Below are positions 24,376 through 34,501 of a stretch of 64,000 bases of DNA, piece after piece. The notes beneath the pieces were generated by a model. That model did no database searches. It saw only the letters and a program-made list of their open reading frames with translations, and had not been told where the DNA came from. The stretch spans positions 81,889-145,888 of the forward strand of contig JANQNR010000002.1 of NCBI GenBank assembly GCA_028279475.1, in the 5' to 3' direction. Origin of the DNA: Rickettsiales bacterium (GTDB taxonomy: Bacteria; Pseudomonadota; Alphaproteobacteria; Rickettsiales; UBA998). The first letter of the stretch is position 1; each line of letters starts with the position of its first letter. A program made the translations under genes and the position numbers.

Positions 24376-25761
24376 ATGGATGCATTTGATCTGATCGTAA
24401 TTGGCGCTGGGCCGGGTGGATATGTCGCAGCGATCAAGGCGGCGCAGTTGGGCATGTCGGTAGCCTGCGTTGAGAAGCGTGGGACGCTGGGCGGCACCTG
24501 CCTGAATGTCGGCTGTATCCCCTCCAAAGCGTTGCTGCAATCTTCTGAGCTCTATGAAGAAATGCAACATGCCGATGCGCATGGGTTTAGCGCCGGGCGG
24601 ATCAAGGTCGATGTGAAAAAAATGCTCGCCCGTAAGGATGAGGTCGTGGATGGACTGACTAAGGGCATTTCCGGCCTGTTCGCTAAGAATAAGGTGACCT
24701 GGCTAAAAGGGGCAGCAACACTGGCCGGGCCGAATGCGGTGCAGGTGGATGGTAAGGAATACAGCGCCAAGCATATCTTAATTGCCACCGGCTCCGAAGT
24801 GATGCCATTGCCGGGAGTGGAGATGGATGAAGAGCGGATTGTCTCATCGACGGGGGCGCTAACCTTGAATGAGGTGCCAGGCAAGCTGGTCGTCATTGGC
24901 GGCGGATATATCGGACTGGAGATGGGCACCGTCTGGGGACGGCTGGGTGCTTCCGTGGAAGTTGTCGAGTTCGCTGATAGCATCGTCCCGGCGATGGATG
25001 GCGACGTGCGTAAGGAATTCCAGAAGATTCTGGAAAAGCAGGGCATGGCGTTCCGCCTCAAAACCAAGGTGGTCGGCGTGGAGCGTAAAGGCAAGAAGGT
25101 CAATGTCACCGTGGAGCCGGCGGAAGGTGGTAAAGCAGAAACCATTGCCGCAGATGTGGTGCTGGTGGCGATTGGCCGCCGTCCGTTCACCGACGGGCTG
25201 GGGCTGGAAACCGTTGGCATACAGGTCAGTGAGCGGGGGCAAATCCCCGTGAATGGCCAGTTCCAGACTAGTGTACCGTCGATTTATGCCATTGGTGATG
25301 TGATTGCCGGGCCGATGTTGGCGCACAAAGCCGAGGAAGAAGGCGTGGCCTGCGTCGAGATGCTCGCCGGGCAAAAGCCGCATGTGAATTACGATGCGAT
25401 TCCGGGTGTGGTCTATACGTGGCCGGAAGTGGCGACAGTTGGAAAAACCGAGGAAGAGCTGAAGGCCGCCGGTGTGGCGTACAAGGCGGGTAAATTCCCG
25501 TTCCTGGCCAATAGCCGTGGGCGCGCAAGCGGCCAGACGCAGGGCTTTGTCAAGATTCTGGCAGAGAAGGAAAGCGACCGGGTTCTGGGCGTCCATATTA
25601 TCGGCGCCGATGCCGGCACGATGATCGCCGAAGCGGTGCTGGCGCTGGAATTCGGTGCATCCTCTGAAGATATTGCCCGTACCTGCCATGCCCACCCGAC
25701 CTTGAATGAAGCGGTCAAAGAAGCGGCACTGGCGACCTTCGCCAAACCGATTCATATGTAG
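24376..25761 (+). CDS. lpd: Dihydrolipoyl dehydrogenase (E3)
   Basis: 461 residues. FAD motif DLIVIGAGPGGYVAAIKAA at the N-terminus, redox disulfide GGTCLNVGCIPSKALL (about 37-52), NAD-binding motif VVIGGGYIGLEMG (about 172-184), SIYAIGDVIAGPMLAHKA and the C-terminal His/Glu pair in CHAHPTLNEAV. It reoxidises dihydrolipoamide in 2-oxo acid dehydrogenase complexes and the glycine cleavage system. No E1 or E2 gene is near, so the partner complex is unknown. The ATG at 24376 has GGGGGA upstream. Confidence 0.96.
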   Translation: MDAFDLIVIGAGPGGYVAAIKAAQLGMSVACVEKRGTLGGTCLNVGCIPSKALLQSSELYEEMQHADAHGFSAGRIKVDVKKMLARKDEVVDGLTKGISGLFAKNKVTWLKGAATLAGPNAVQVDGKEYSAKHILIATGSEVMPLPGVEMDEERIVSSTGALTLNEVPGKLVVIGGGYIGLEMGTVWGRLGASVEVVEFADSIVPAMDGDVRKEFQKILEKQGMAFRLKTKVVGVERKGKKVNVTVEPAEGGKAETIAADVVLVAIGRRPFTDGLGLETVGIQVSERGQIPVNGQFQTSVPSIYAIGDVIAGPMLAHKAEEEGVACVEMLAGQKPHVNYDAIPGVVYTWPEVATVGKTEEELKAAGVAYKAGKFPFLANSRGRASGQTQGFVKILAEKESDRVLGVHIIGADAGTMIAEAVLALEFGASSEDIARTCHAHPTLNEAVKEAALATFAKPIHM

Positions 25762-25974
25762 ATAGAGGTCTCTCTCCGCCATTCATTGACTTTTTTTGGA
25801 TTCACTCCCACCAGTGCAGTGGTGATAATTTGGGCATCGTTCCATTATATACTCGTGTGATTACCGAAAAACACTTGGTTTCGTGTTTCCTTCCTTTTCA
25901 AACTAAAACTCCATCAAGATCAACGCGTTGCTGCGTCCAGAAAATTTTTATCCCCTTTCGTTCATTTCTTCCTT

Positions 25975-25993
25975 TGACATTGCGGCAATGTCA
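25975..25993. promoter_or_regulatory. Perfect inverted repeat upstream of ftsZ (possible operator)
   Basis: TGACATTG, CGG, CAATGTCA: a perfect 8-bp dyad with a 3-bp centre, located 60-78 bases before the ftsZ start codon. TTGACA at 25974-25979 overlaps its left half and could be a -35 element, with TGTGTA or TATGAA further downstream as weak -10 candidates. A regulator dimer binding here would compete with RNA polymerase. It is not a CtrA-type (TTAA-N7-TTAA) site. Confidence 0.45.
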
Positions 25994-26052
25994 TGCTGTG
26001 TATGAATGGGTGCAACGCAACATATGCCTGTGATTAATGAGAGGAGAACCTT

Positions 26053-27672
26053 ATGTCACTGAACTTACAACTGCCACCTCAACAACAACAGACCATGCGC
26101 CCGATCATTACCGTCGTTGGTGTCGGAGGTGCCGGGGGAAATGCTGTTAACAACATGATTTCCGCACAGTTGGAAGGGGTGCAATTCGTTATTGCTAATA
26201 CGGATGCACAGGCATTGGAGGGAGCGCTTACCGAACAGGTGATTCAGCTGGGGCGCAATATCACACAAGGGCTAGGAGCCGGTGCGACGCCAGAAATCGG
26301 CCAAGCAGCGGCGGAAGAAGCGGCAGATGATATTCAGCATTGCATCGATGGCAGCCATATGGTGTTTATCACCGCTGGGATGGGTGGTGGCACTGGCACC
26401 GGCGCAGCACCCGTGGTAGCACGCATGGCGCGAGAGCAGGGAATGCTGACAGTTGGTGTCATTACCAAACCCTTCCAGTTCGAGGGCGGCAAGCGGATGC
26501 ACATTGCCGAACAAGGCATTGCCGAATTACAAAAATATGTCGACACGCTGATCGTTATTCCGAATCAGAACCTGTTTCGTGTCGCCAATGAGAAAACCAC
26601 CTTTGCCGATGCCTTTCGCATGGCGGATGAGGTCTTGCATTCCGGTGTACGTGGTGTCACCGACCTGATGGTCAAGCCAGGGCTGGTAAATCTCGACTTC
26701 GCTGATATTCGTACCATCATGCAGGAAATGGGCAAAGCAATGATGGGTACCGGGGAGGCATCCGGTGAGAAACGTGCGGTCGACGCCGCCGAAGCTGCTA
26801 TCTCCAACCCACTATTGGACGATGTATCCCTGCGTGGAGCGCGGGCGGCATTGATTAACATTACCGGTGGCGCTGACATGACTCTGTATGAAGTCGACGA
26901 AGCAGCCAATCGTATTCGTGAAGAAATCGATTCAGATGCAAATATTATCTTTGGTTCGACGTTCCATGAATCCATGCAAGGAACGATGCGTGTTTCCGTC
27001 GTGGCAACCGGTATTGATATTGATCCAGAGCAATTGCAACAATCGACAAGCAGTGTACGCCATCAACATAAACCGGCAGCCAAACAGAATTTCAAACCGG
27101 CACCGACCTATTTTGCAGCCCGCAAACCAGCAGTTCAAGCGCCTGCCTCTGCTGCCAGTACTTCTGAACAGGTCAGGGATGATATGGCGATTGATACCAA
27201 TCGTACGGCTCCTGCTGCATCTGCATCATACGAAAGCACGGCAAACCGGTCGGCTATGCCAGAACCCTCCGCTCCGTCTAAATCACCTAATGAATATTCG
27301 CAAGACATGCGAGAGGAGGATGCCGGCCCTTTGTTCGTTAGCCCGAGTGCCGGGCAGCCAGCTAGCCGTAATTATCAGCAGTTTGACGCGGAAACATCAC
27401 GCACTCCTGAAACCTCGGAACACCACCAACAAGGCGGATCATTCGGCATTCTCAGCCGGATTGCCGATGTCGGGCGTTCACTGAATACACGCTCCGAGGC
27501 GCCGAGCACGCAGCCTCGCGCCGTCGAAGTGCGCTCCAGACAGGTGGCACCGGAAACTACTAATGCCGCACCTGCCAGAGGACAAGAGGCGGAATCTTTT
27601 GACGAATACAGCCAGCATGAAGAAGAGAATTACTACGATATTCCGGCCTTCCTGCGTCGGCAGGCGACATAG
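26053..27672 (+). CDS. ftsZ: Cell division protein FtsZ
   Basis: 539 residues, longer than most FtsZ (about 380-400) because of an extended C-terminal linker, as in other alphaproteobacteria. The GTPase domain carries [14 protein letters not shown] (residues 22-35), the tubulin signature [12 protein letters not shown] (about 108-119) and the T7 loop region [11 protein letters not shown]. Residues about 330-525 form a disordered Pro/Ala/Ser/Gln-rich linker; the C-terminal conserved peptide [11 protein letters not shown] recruits FtsA and other partners. GAGAGGAGAA precedes the ATG. It is not next to ftsQ or ftsA, so it is outside a dcw cluster. Confidence 0.97.
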   Translation: MSLNLQLPPQQQQTMRPIITVVGVGGAGGNAVNNMISAQLEGVQFVIANTDAQALEGALTEQVIQLGRNITQGLGAGATPEIGQAAAEEAADDIQHCIDGSHMVFITAGMGGGTGTGAAPVVARMAREQGMLTVGVITKPFQFEGGKRMHIAEQGIAELQKYVDTLIVIPNQNLFRVANEKTTFADAFRMADEVLHSGVRGVTDLMVKPGLVNLDFADIRTIMQEMGKAMMGTGEASGEKRAVDAAEAAISNPLLDDVSLRGARAALINITGGADMTLYEVDEAANRIREEIDSDANIIFGSTFHESMQGTMRVSVVATGIDIDPEQLQQSTSSVRHQHKPAAKQNFKPAPTYFAARKPAVQAPASAASTSEQVRDDMAIDTNRTAPAASASYESTANRSAMPEPSAPSKSPNEYSQDMREEDAGPLFVSPSAGQPASRNYQQFDAETSRTPETSEHHQQGGSFGILSRIADVGRSLNTRSEAPSTQPRAVEVRSRQVAPETTNAAPARGQEAESFDEYSQHEEENYYDIPAFLRRQAT

Positions 27673-27685
27673 ACGCGGTTACGTT

Positions 27686-27937
27686 TTAATCACCATTTTT
27701 TCTCAGGCGTAGCACATGCCAGATGCCATAGAGGCTGATGGCGATCCAGATGATTTCGATTAAAATAGAGGGCAGATTCGGCGCTTCTATCAGCGATACC
27801 ATAATACATAACGCGCCAACAAGATTAGTGACGGGTAGCGCCAGTCGCTCATGTGTCCATCGCCCGGACTGAACCATGAAATAAGCGACGACGACCATAC
27901 CGACCCCAGCCACGCCTATCAGTTCTGCAATTGTCAT
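27686..27937 (-). CDS. CBU_0592-like small membrane protein
   Basis: 83 residues with three hydrophobic helices (about 2-20, 33-50, 58-74) separated by short charged loops: MVVVAYFMVQSGRWTHERLA, NLVGALCIMVSL and LPSILIEIIWIAISLYGIW. The pattern matches the CBU_0592 family of small inner-membrane proteins of unknown function. It is convergent with ftsZ, 13 bases away. Confidence 0.75.
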   Translation of the reverse strand: MTIAELIGVAGVGMVVVAYFMVQSGRWTHERLALPVTNLVGALCIMVSLIEAPNLPSILIEIIWIAISLYGIWHVLRLRKNGD

Positions 27938-28051
27938 GATGTTTCATCCATATTAAGCATATCTCAACGGTTTCGTGTCAGGGATAGGTAGCATGATATG
28001 CTGCATTGTCATAGTCGCCTCTCACCTCTATGATAGACTCGTGCCACTATT

Positions 28052-29938
28052 ATGTTAACCTATCGGACATCTATGCCCTACTCGCAACGTAAATCATCGG
28101 TATCACGGGACTTTATCCTGTTATTTGCAGTCATCATGGTGACTATTGCCATTGTCGCGTTATGGGTTGCGTATAAAACCTTTGAAAACTATGCCGATGG
28201 CGTCATCGCTGAGATGGAAGGTGAGGCTATCCGTATCGACCGCTCGCTGATCGTGGAAATCAAAAGTGCTTCTTATCTGCTGGAATCGCTGGCGCGTCAA
28301 GTCGTGCAGATCGGCTCCGGTGATCATCAAAAAATTGCGCGCCTGCTACGCTCTTTCAACGATAACAGTCAACGAAACGATGAATTTGCATGGATGAATG
28401 CTGAACAAAACGTGATTATTAACAGTGGCAGTGGCATTCTGCCGAAACCCGTTAATCTTAGCGATCGTGATTATGTGAAGAAATCGCTGGCGGCACCGTG
28501 GCAAGTGCATCTGGGCCGACCGGTGAAAGGTCGGGTGACGGAACGCTGGATTCTACCGCTTAGTCTTGGCGTCACAGATTACCAAGGGGTATTTGTCGGT
28601 ATGATTGTACTCAACCTTGATATTGAGCAACTTACCAAAGAACTGGCTCAGATTACCAGAGAATCCGGCATGGAGTTTTCCATCTATATGAAAACACTCA
28701 ACCTGATTGCTAATAGCCGGATTGACTATACGGCATTTGAATATGTCGATAGCGGGCGTTCGTCGCTTGCCGAGATTGATTTTGATACTTCGCGCAAGGG
28801 CTTGCTATCCAAACCACAGCTTTTCCAGCCATCCCGGCCGTTTATCTATTATGAGGCCTCCACTCAATATCCATACATTGTGGAAATTACCTATAACCAG
28901 ATCAAAAGCGATGACAAAATCTTTGCGCTTATGCAGGCACGGCTCAGCCAAATTTTGATTGTATCGGTCTTTTTGCTGACCCTGCTATGGATGGTACGCA
29001 CCCGTATTATTCGCCCGGTGGAACAACTTTCCGATATGACGGCAGCGATTTGCGCTGGTGAACGCTATAAACCGTTGCCCAAAGGCGGCCCCATTGAGAT
29101 CGAAAACCTGGCGAACCAGATTCGTCGGCTCTCCGATTACCTGAACGAACAACATCGTATTGAACAGGAATTGAAGCTTAAGAACCAGTTTCTGACTAAA
29201 TTGCAGGAAAACTCCAGTACCTTGACCAAGGCGCGCAATGGCTTTTTAGCACAAATGGCTTCCGAAATTCAGCGCCCCATCCACTACGCCCTTGAGTATG
29301 TACAAAATATTCGCCATGAGCGTCATGGCACTATTTCTCCTCAGGAATATGCAAGCGATGCAGTCGAGGTTTCCGGACATCTCATGCGATTACAGAATAT
29401 GGCGGAAGATCTGTATGAAATCGGTGAGATGGAGTCTCATATCATGACACTCCGGGAATCTTCTACGAATATCTCCTTTGTACTACATCGAGCCCTGAGA
29501 AAATTTCATGCCTTTCAACAATATCAGCATGTCGAAGTGAAGTTAAAAATCCATGATAATCTGCCTAACCTATTGATTGATGAAGAGCGGTTTATTCAGA
29601 TTTTGGTACATTTGCTGTGCGGTGCCGTCGCCAGCCTGATGCAAGGCACCCAAATTGATATGGTGGCACAATGCGAATCTGATGAGAAAGGTGCAAGAGT
29701 TTTGGTGATTCAACTGAATTATCTGACGCATATTCATTTGCCTGTGCAAGAGAATGCGCCAACGACTTCCTCTACCGAATCCACTGATTTATCGCCACGC
29801 ATTAAAAGTGATACGACTTGTTTTGCGCTTGCCCGGATGCTAATCTCGCTCTACGACGGTGAAATGTCGGCGGGTACGGCGAAGGGAGAGATGAATCGGA
29901 TTTTTATACGCTTCCCGGAACACCGATTGTTAGATTAA
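28052..29938 (+). CDS. Membrane sensor with Cache domain and degenerate histidine-kinase module
   Basis: 628 residues (621 from the alternative ATG at 28073). Membrane helix at about 22-45, an extracytoplasmic Cache/PDC-like domain to about 290 (SDRDYVKKSLAAPWQVHLG, GVFVGMIVLNLD), a second helix at about 303-320, a HAMP-like linker (RIIRPVEQLSDMTAAICAGE) and a kinase-like region. At the place of the phospho-acceptor box (usually SHEIRTPL) it reads FLAQMASEIQRPIHYAL, with no His. The ATPase-like C-terminus lacks a recognisable N box, D-x-G-x-G and G2 motif. It is therefore probably a pseudokinase that senses and relays by protein contact. No response regulator is adjacent. Confidence 0.7.
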   Translation: MLTYRTSMPYSQRKSSVSRDFILLFAVIMVTIAIVALWVAYKTFENYADGVIAEMEGEAIRIDRSLIVEIKSASYLLESLARQVVQIGSGDHQKIARLLRSFNDNSQRNDEFAWMNAEQNVIINSGSGILPKPVNLSDRDYVKKSLAAPWQVHLGRPVKGRVTERWILPLSLGVTDYQGVFVGMIVLNLDIEQLTKELAQITRESGMEFSIYMKTLNLIANSRIDYTAFEYVDSGRSSLAEIDFDTSRKGLLSKPQLFQPSRPFIYYEASTQYPYIVEITYNQIKSDDKIFALMQARLSQILIVSVFLLTLLWMVRTRIIRPVEQLSDMTAAICAGERYKPLPKGGPIEIENLANQIRRLSDYLNEQHRIEQELKLKNQFLTKLQENSSTLTKARNGFLAQMASEIQRPIHYALEYVQNIRHERHGTISPQEYASDAVEVSGHLMRLQNMAEDLYEIGEMESHIMTLRESSTNISFVLHRALRKFHAFQQYQHVEVKLKIHDNLPNLLIDEERFIQILVHLLCGAVASLMQGTQIDMVAQCESDEKGARVLVIQLNYLTHIHLPVQENAPTTSSTESTDLSPRIKSDTTCFALARMLISLYDGEMSAGTAKGEMNRIFIRFPEHRLLD

Positions 29939-29960
29939 CCCCCAATAGCGTCTACATGAT

Positions 29961-30722
29961 CTAGAATCGATACCCGACCGCCAGAGAGAATCCGTGATCG
30001 GGATCGTCATCAAACACACCGAACCGATAACCGGCATAAAACGTAGCACTGCCCTGCAATGCACCTTTGGCCATAATGCCCAACTGGTGCTCCTGCCCTT
30101 CACGCCCATCCAGATGATTCAGTCGCCCCAGATCGTTGAACAGCTCTATCCCGGTTGCCAGCTTTTTTACTTCCGGCAAGGGCGATTCCAGTGACCAGGC
30201 CAGCTGGTTGCGCCATTCCAGCTTGATGCCATCGTCAGCGTCTTCCCCGATATCCTGTTCAAAAATCGTATTATGTCGCCATTCCAGTTTTGGAGTGACC
30301 GGCACCTGCGCCATCAGCCGAAATTCTATCTCATGTGGCGTCTTATCACCATCGCTGTGCGTATATAGCAGGCGTACCCCTCCGTCCCATCCATAGTCGC
30401 GGCGCTCAATCAACTGAAACCGATTTTCAATGCGCACACTGGCAAATTCCAGATTATCTCCATCACGCTTATCCTGCGCCGTCACTAGCCGCAAGGCATA
30501 CCAGTCGGTAAACCCGTAATCGACATGCTGGCGCATCCGAAAACGCTGGTCTTGCCCGCTATCTTCTGCATCCGCCGTATAACCGACACGCCATTGCACC
30601 TCCGCCTTTCCTGCGGTGACGGATGCGCCACCCACCTGACTGATGGTGGATGCCGCCTGTCCCGCATGAGCCAGCAAAACAGTGGAAACGGCAATCATGC
30701 CGGAAAGAAAAAAACGTGTCAT
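29961..30722 (-). CDS. Secreted beta-rich envelope protein, probably outer membrane
   Basis: 253 residues from the ATG at 30722. Signal peptide about 1-24 (MTRFFLSGMIAVSTVLLAHA). The rest alternates polar and hydrophobic residues and has many Trp, Tyr and Arg in short strands (VQWRVGYTA, YGFTDWYALRL, VRIENRFQL, VTPKLEWRHNTIF), ending in AVGYRF, a C-terminal Phe as in outer-membrane barrels. I recognise no named family. The start is set after the terminator hairpin at 30727-30767, because an upstream GTG start would lie inside it. Confidence 0.65.
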   Translation of the reverse strand: MTRFFLSGMIAVSTVLLAHAGQAASTISQVGGASVTAGKAEVQWRVGYTADAEDSGQDQRFRMRQHVDYGFTDWYALRLVTAQDKRDGDNLEFASVRIENRFQLIERRDYGWDGGVRLLYTHSDGDKTPHEIEFRLMAQVPVTPKLEWRHNTIFEQDIGEDADDGIKLEWRNQLAWSLESPLPEVKKLATGIELFNDLGRLNHLDGREGQEHQLGIMAKGALQGSATFYAGYRFGVFDDDPDHGFSLAVGYRF

Positions 30723-30726
30723 AAGC

Positions 30727-30767
30727 AAAAAGAAAAGGACGCTGTGACGGTATGCCACAGCGTCCTT
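30727..30767 (-). terminator. Rho-independent terminator after the secreted NTF2-like gene
   Basis: On the minus strand AAGGACGCTGTG (30767-30756) pairs perfectly over 12 bp with CACAGCGTCCTT (30746-30735), followed by a T-rich tract. It ends the transcript of the gene at 30786-31313 and lies just upstream of the next minus-strand gene. Confidence 0.9.
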
Positions 30768-30785
30768 GGTGAGTGTGGATGAAAA

Positions 30786-31313
30786 TTATGGTGTGGTATA
30801 CGGCAAGGATGAATGGTGGACATTGATGCGCACCGTGCCTTCCTTGTCTTTCATGTAACCAAACGTGTATTCCACTTTGGTTTCTTCCGTACTGCCCACG
30901 GGAGTAAAGTAGTAATTCCCCATGGCCGTGGCCGAATCCTGATCGGTGATGATTTCCTGCTCACCGAAACGCACCTTGCTCCATGGCTTGATGGCAAAGC
31001 CCGTATCCTCGGCAATATCACCGCCAACGAAATAGGACAGTGCCTGATCGAAAGTCTCACGGAATTGGTCCGCTGAGGCCAGAGTCGGTTTAAACAGCAC
31101 CTCCCCCTGGTCATAGGCATAAAGCGCCTTAATATGCTCGCTGGCACGGGCTTTATAATCGCCCTTTTCCTGATAGACGGTACCGATGGCAACAATGCCG
31201 TCCGCCCAGGCTTTCTGTGCGGCCAGCACTTCGTCTTTCGTAATCGCCGATCCTGCCAGTGCAGAACTTGCAAGGAAGCCGGTAGTTAATGCAGATATCA
31301 TGAATGTTTTCAT
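30786..31313 (-). CDS. Secreted NTF2/SnoaL-like protein
   Basis: 175 residues. Signal peptide about 1-20 (MKTFMISALTTGFLASSALA). The mature part begins with a helix (ITKDEVLAAQKAWADGIVAIG) and continues with KALYAYDQGEVLFKPTLAS and a curved-sheet-like C-terminal half (AMGNYYFTPVGSTEETKVEYTFGYMKD, short blocks; VRINVHHSSLPY), consistent with the SnoaL/DUF4440-like cone fold. Similar proteins are often wrongly labelled phosphoribosyl-AMP cyclohydrolase. GGAG lies 7 bases before the ATG. Ligand unknown. It is monocistronic, ending at a strong terminator. Confidence 0.65.
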   Translation of the reverse strand: MKTFMISALTTGFLASSALAGSAITKDEVLAAQKAWADGIVAIGTVYQEKGDYKARASEHIKALYAYDQGEVLFKPTLASADQFRETFDQALSYFVGGDIAEDTGFAIKPWSKVRFGEQEIITDQDSATAMGNYYFTPVGSTEETKVEYTFGYMKDKEGTVRINVHHSSLPYTTP

Positions 31314-31448
31314 GTAAAAACTCCAAATATTAATTAATACGGTGATTCAGCGACTGTATCATCGCTACTGCCCCTAATATCAGGTGATATCAGGCGTATT
31401 TCAAGCGCATTCGGAACGAATATGGATGTAATTTTGGTAATGCTGGCG

Positions 31449-33122
<1,674 letters not shown>

Positions 33123-33599
33123 TTATTCCGCCACCGGTGCTGCCAACGGCTTTGTTTTCTCCGGCAGTGCGTCTACTGGCGCCGTTTCCACCGGAATGTC
33201 TGTTGCTTTATCATCAGGAGATTCCACTGGCGATAGATTTTCCGTGTTTTCACCAGCGCTACGTTCCTGCTCATCCGTTTCACCCGCTTCCGAATTAACC
33301 ACTGGTTCCGCCCCATCACGCGGTGCGCTGAATGGCTGCTGTTCCACCACCTCATCGACTAGTGAACGCGAACTGCCCTGCGTTGTCAGAATGCTGAGTA
33401 CCAGACTGTTGACCATGAATAATGTCGCCAGTACCGCCGTGGTACGGGTCATCAGGTTGGCCTGCCCCCGGCTGGAGAGCAGTCCGCCGCCACCACCGGA
33501 TCCAAGTCCGAACCCATCGGTATCACTACGCTGAATCAGCACCGATCCAATCAAAAATATGGCTAGCACCAATTGTACGATCAGGAGAATTAATTCCAT
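33123..33599 (-). CDS. secG: Preprotein translocase subunit SecG
   Basis: 158 residues. Two membrane helices (about 2-20 and 53-70) around the conserved loop VLIQRSDTDGFGLGSGGG, followed by an unusually long acidic Glu/Pro/Ala-rich C-terminal tail (about 85-158). SecG assists SecYE in protein export. The tail is common in alphaproteobacterial SecG. Position between tpiA and pyrG supports the call. Confidence 0.93.
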   Translation of the reverse strand: MELILLIVQLVLAIFLIGSVLIQRSDTDGFGLGSGGGGGLLSSRGQANLMTRTTAVLATLFMVNSLVLSILTTQGSSRSLVDEVVEQQPFSAPRDGAEPVVNSEAGETDEQERSAGENTENLSPVESPDDKATDIPVETAPVDALPEKTKPLAAPVAE

Positions 33600-33642
33600 T
33601 TCTCTTTTATCCCTTGCTTATGTATCTGCTACGCTAGTGACG

Positions 33643-34377
33643 CTATTTAACAGTGTTCATGATCCCTGTCCACTCCTGCGCATCAATGCTGCCACCACCG
33701 ACCAACGCACCGTCTACCGAAGGAATGGAAAAGATGTCTGCACTGTTCGCCGCCTTAACCGAACCACCATACAGGACAGAAGCATTAATATGATGCTTTG
33801 CTATGTGCGCGTGGATGGCATCACAGACATCTGTTATTTCTTCTATCGTGGGTGTACGCCCGGTACCGATTGCCCAAACCGGCTCATACGCTACGATCAG
33901 CGATTCCAGACCTGCGTTTTCTGCCAATACTGCATCCAGCTGTGCCAAAATGATGCGTAAAAAATCACCACTGTCCCGCTGTTCTTGCGTCTCTCCAACA
34001 CATAAGACCGGCGTTAATGCTGCATTACGTGCCGCTTTGACTTTTGCTGCCACCAGCACATCCGATTCACCATGCCCGGCGCGCCGCTCGGAATGCCCTA
34101 CAATCACATAGTCGCAGCCAACATCTTTTAACATGGCCGCGCTGACATCGCCGGTATAAGCACCTTTCTCCTCCGGGTGACAGTCCTGCGCACCGATGGC
34201 CAGTTCAGAGTCAGACACCAGCATCAACGCTTCTGAAAGGTAAGGTGTAGGCAGACAATGCACCACCTGATGCTGTTCACCAATATCTGTTACCTGCATT
34301 GCCTCTATCACAGACGTTAAATGCTCTTTTACAAACGCACGATTACCGTGCATTTTCCAATTACCAATTAGGTACAT
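33643..34377 (-). CDS. tpiA: Triosephosphate isomerase
   Basis: 244 residues. Interconverts dihydroxyacetone phosphate and glyceraldehyde 3-phosphate. Visible catalytic elements are Asn and Lys in IGNWKMHG (residues 4-11), His in VIVGHSERR (about 91-99), the Glu in VAYEPVWAIGTGRTP (about 158-172) and the phosphate loop LYGGSVKAAN, GGGSIDAQEW near the C-terminus. It is the first gene of tpiA-secG-pyrG and divergent from ppiD with 124 bases between start codons. Confidence 0.97.
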   Translation of the reverse strand: MYLIGNWKMHGNRAFVKEHLTSVIEAMQVTDIGEQHQVVHCLPTPYLSEALMLVSDSELAIGAQDCHPEEKGAYTGDVSAAMLKDVGCDYVIVGHSERRAGHGESDVLVAAKVKAARNAALTPVLCVGETQEQRDSGDFLRIILAQLDAVLAENAGLESLIVAYEPVWAIGTGRTPTIEEITDVCDAIHAHIAKHHINASVLYGGSVKAANSADIFSIPSVDGALVGGGSIDAQEWTGIMNTVK

Positions 34378-34501
34378 AACTGTGTGCTCCAGGTGGTTTT
34401 AGCGGTTCTATCACGTGATTACTGGCTTTTCTAGCAGGAAAACCTTTGAATCTTTATGCGGCGGACGATAGATAAAGAGAATAACCCTTTAGAGACTTAT
34501 C

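Noticed and set aside
25830..26033. 67-codon frame upstream of ftsZ
   Set aside because: No ribosome binding site, atypical composition, and it spans the likely ftsZ promoter and dyad; treated as chance.
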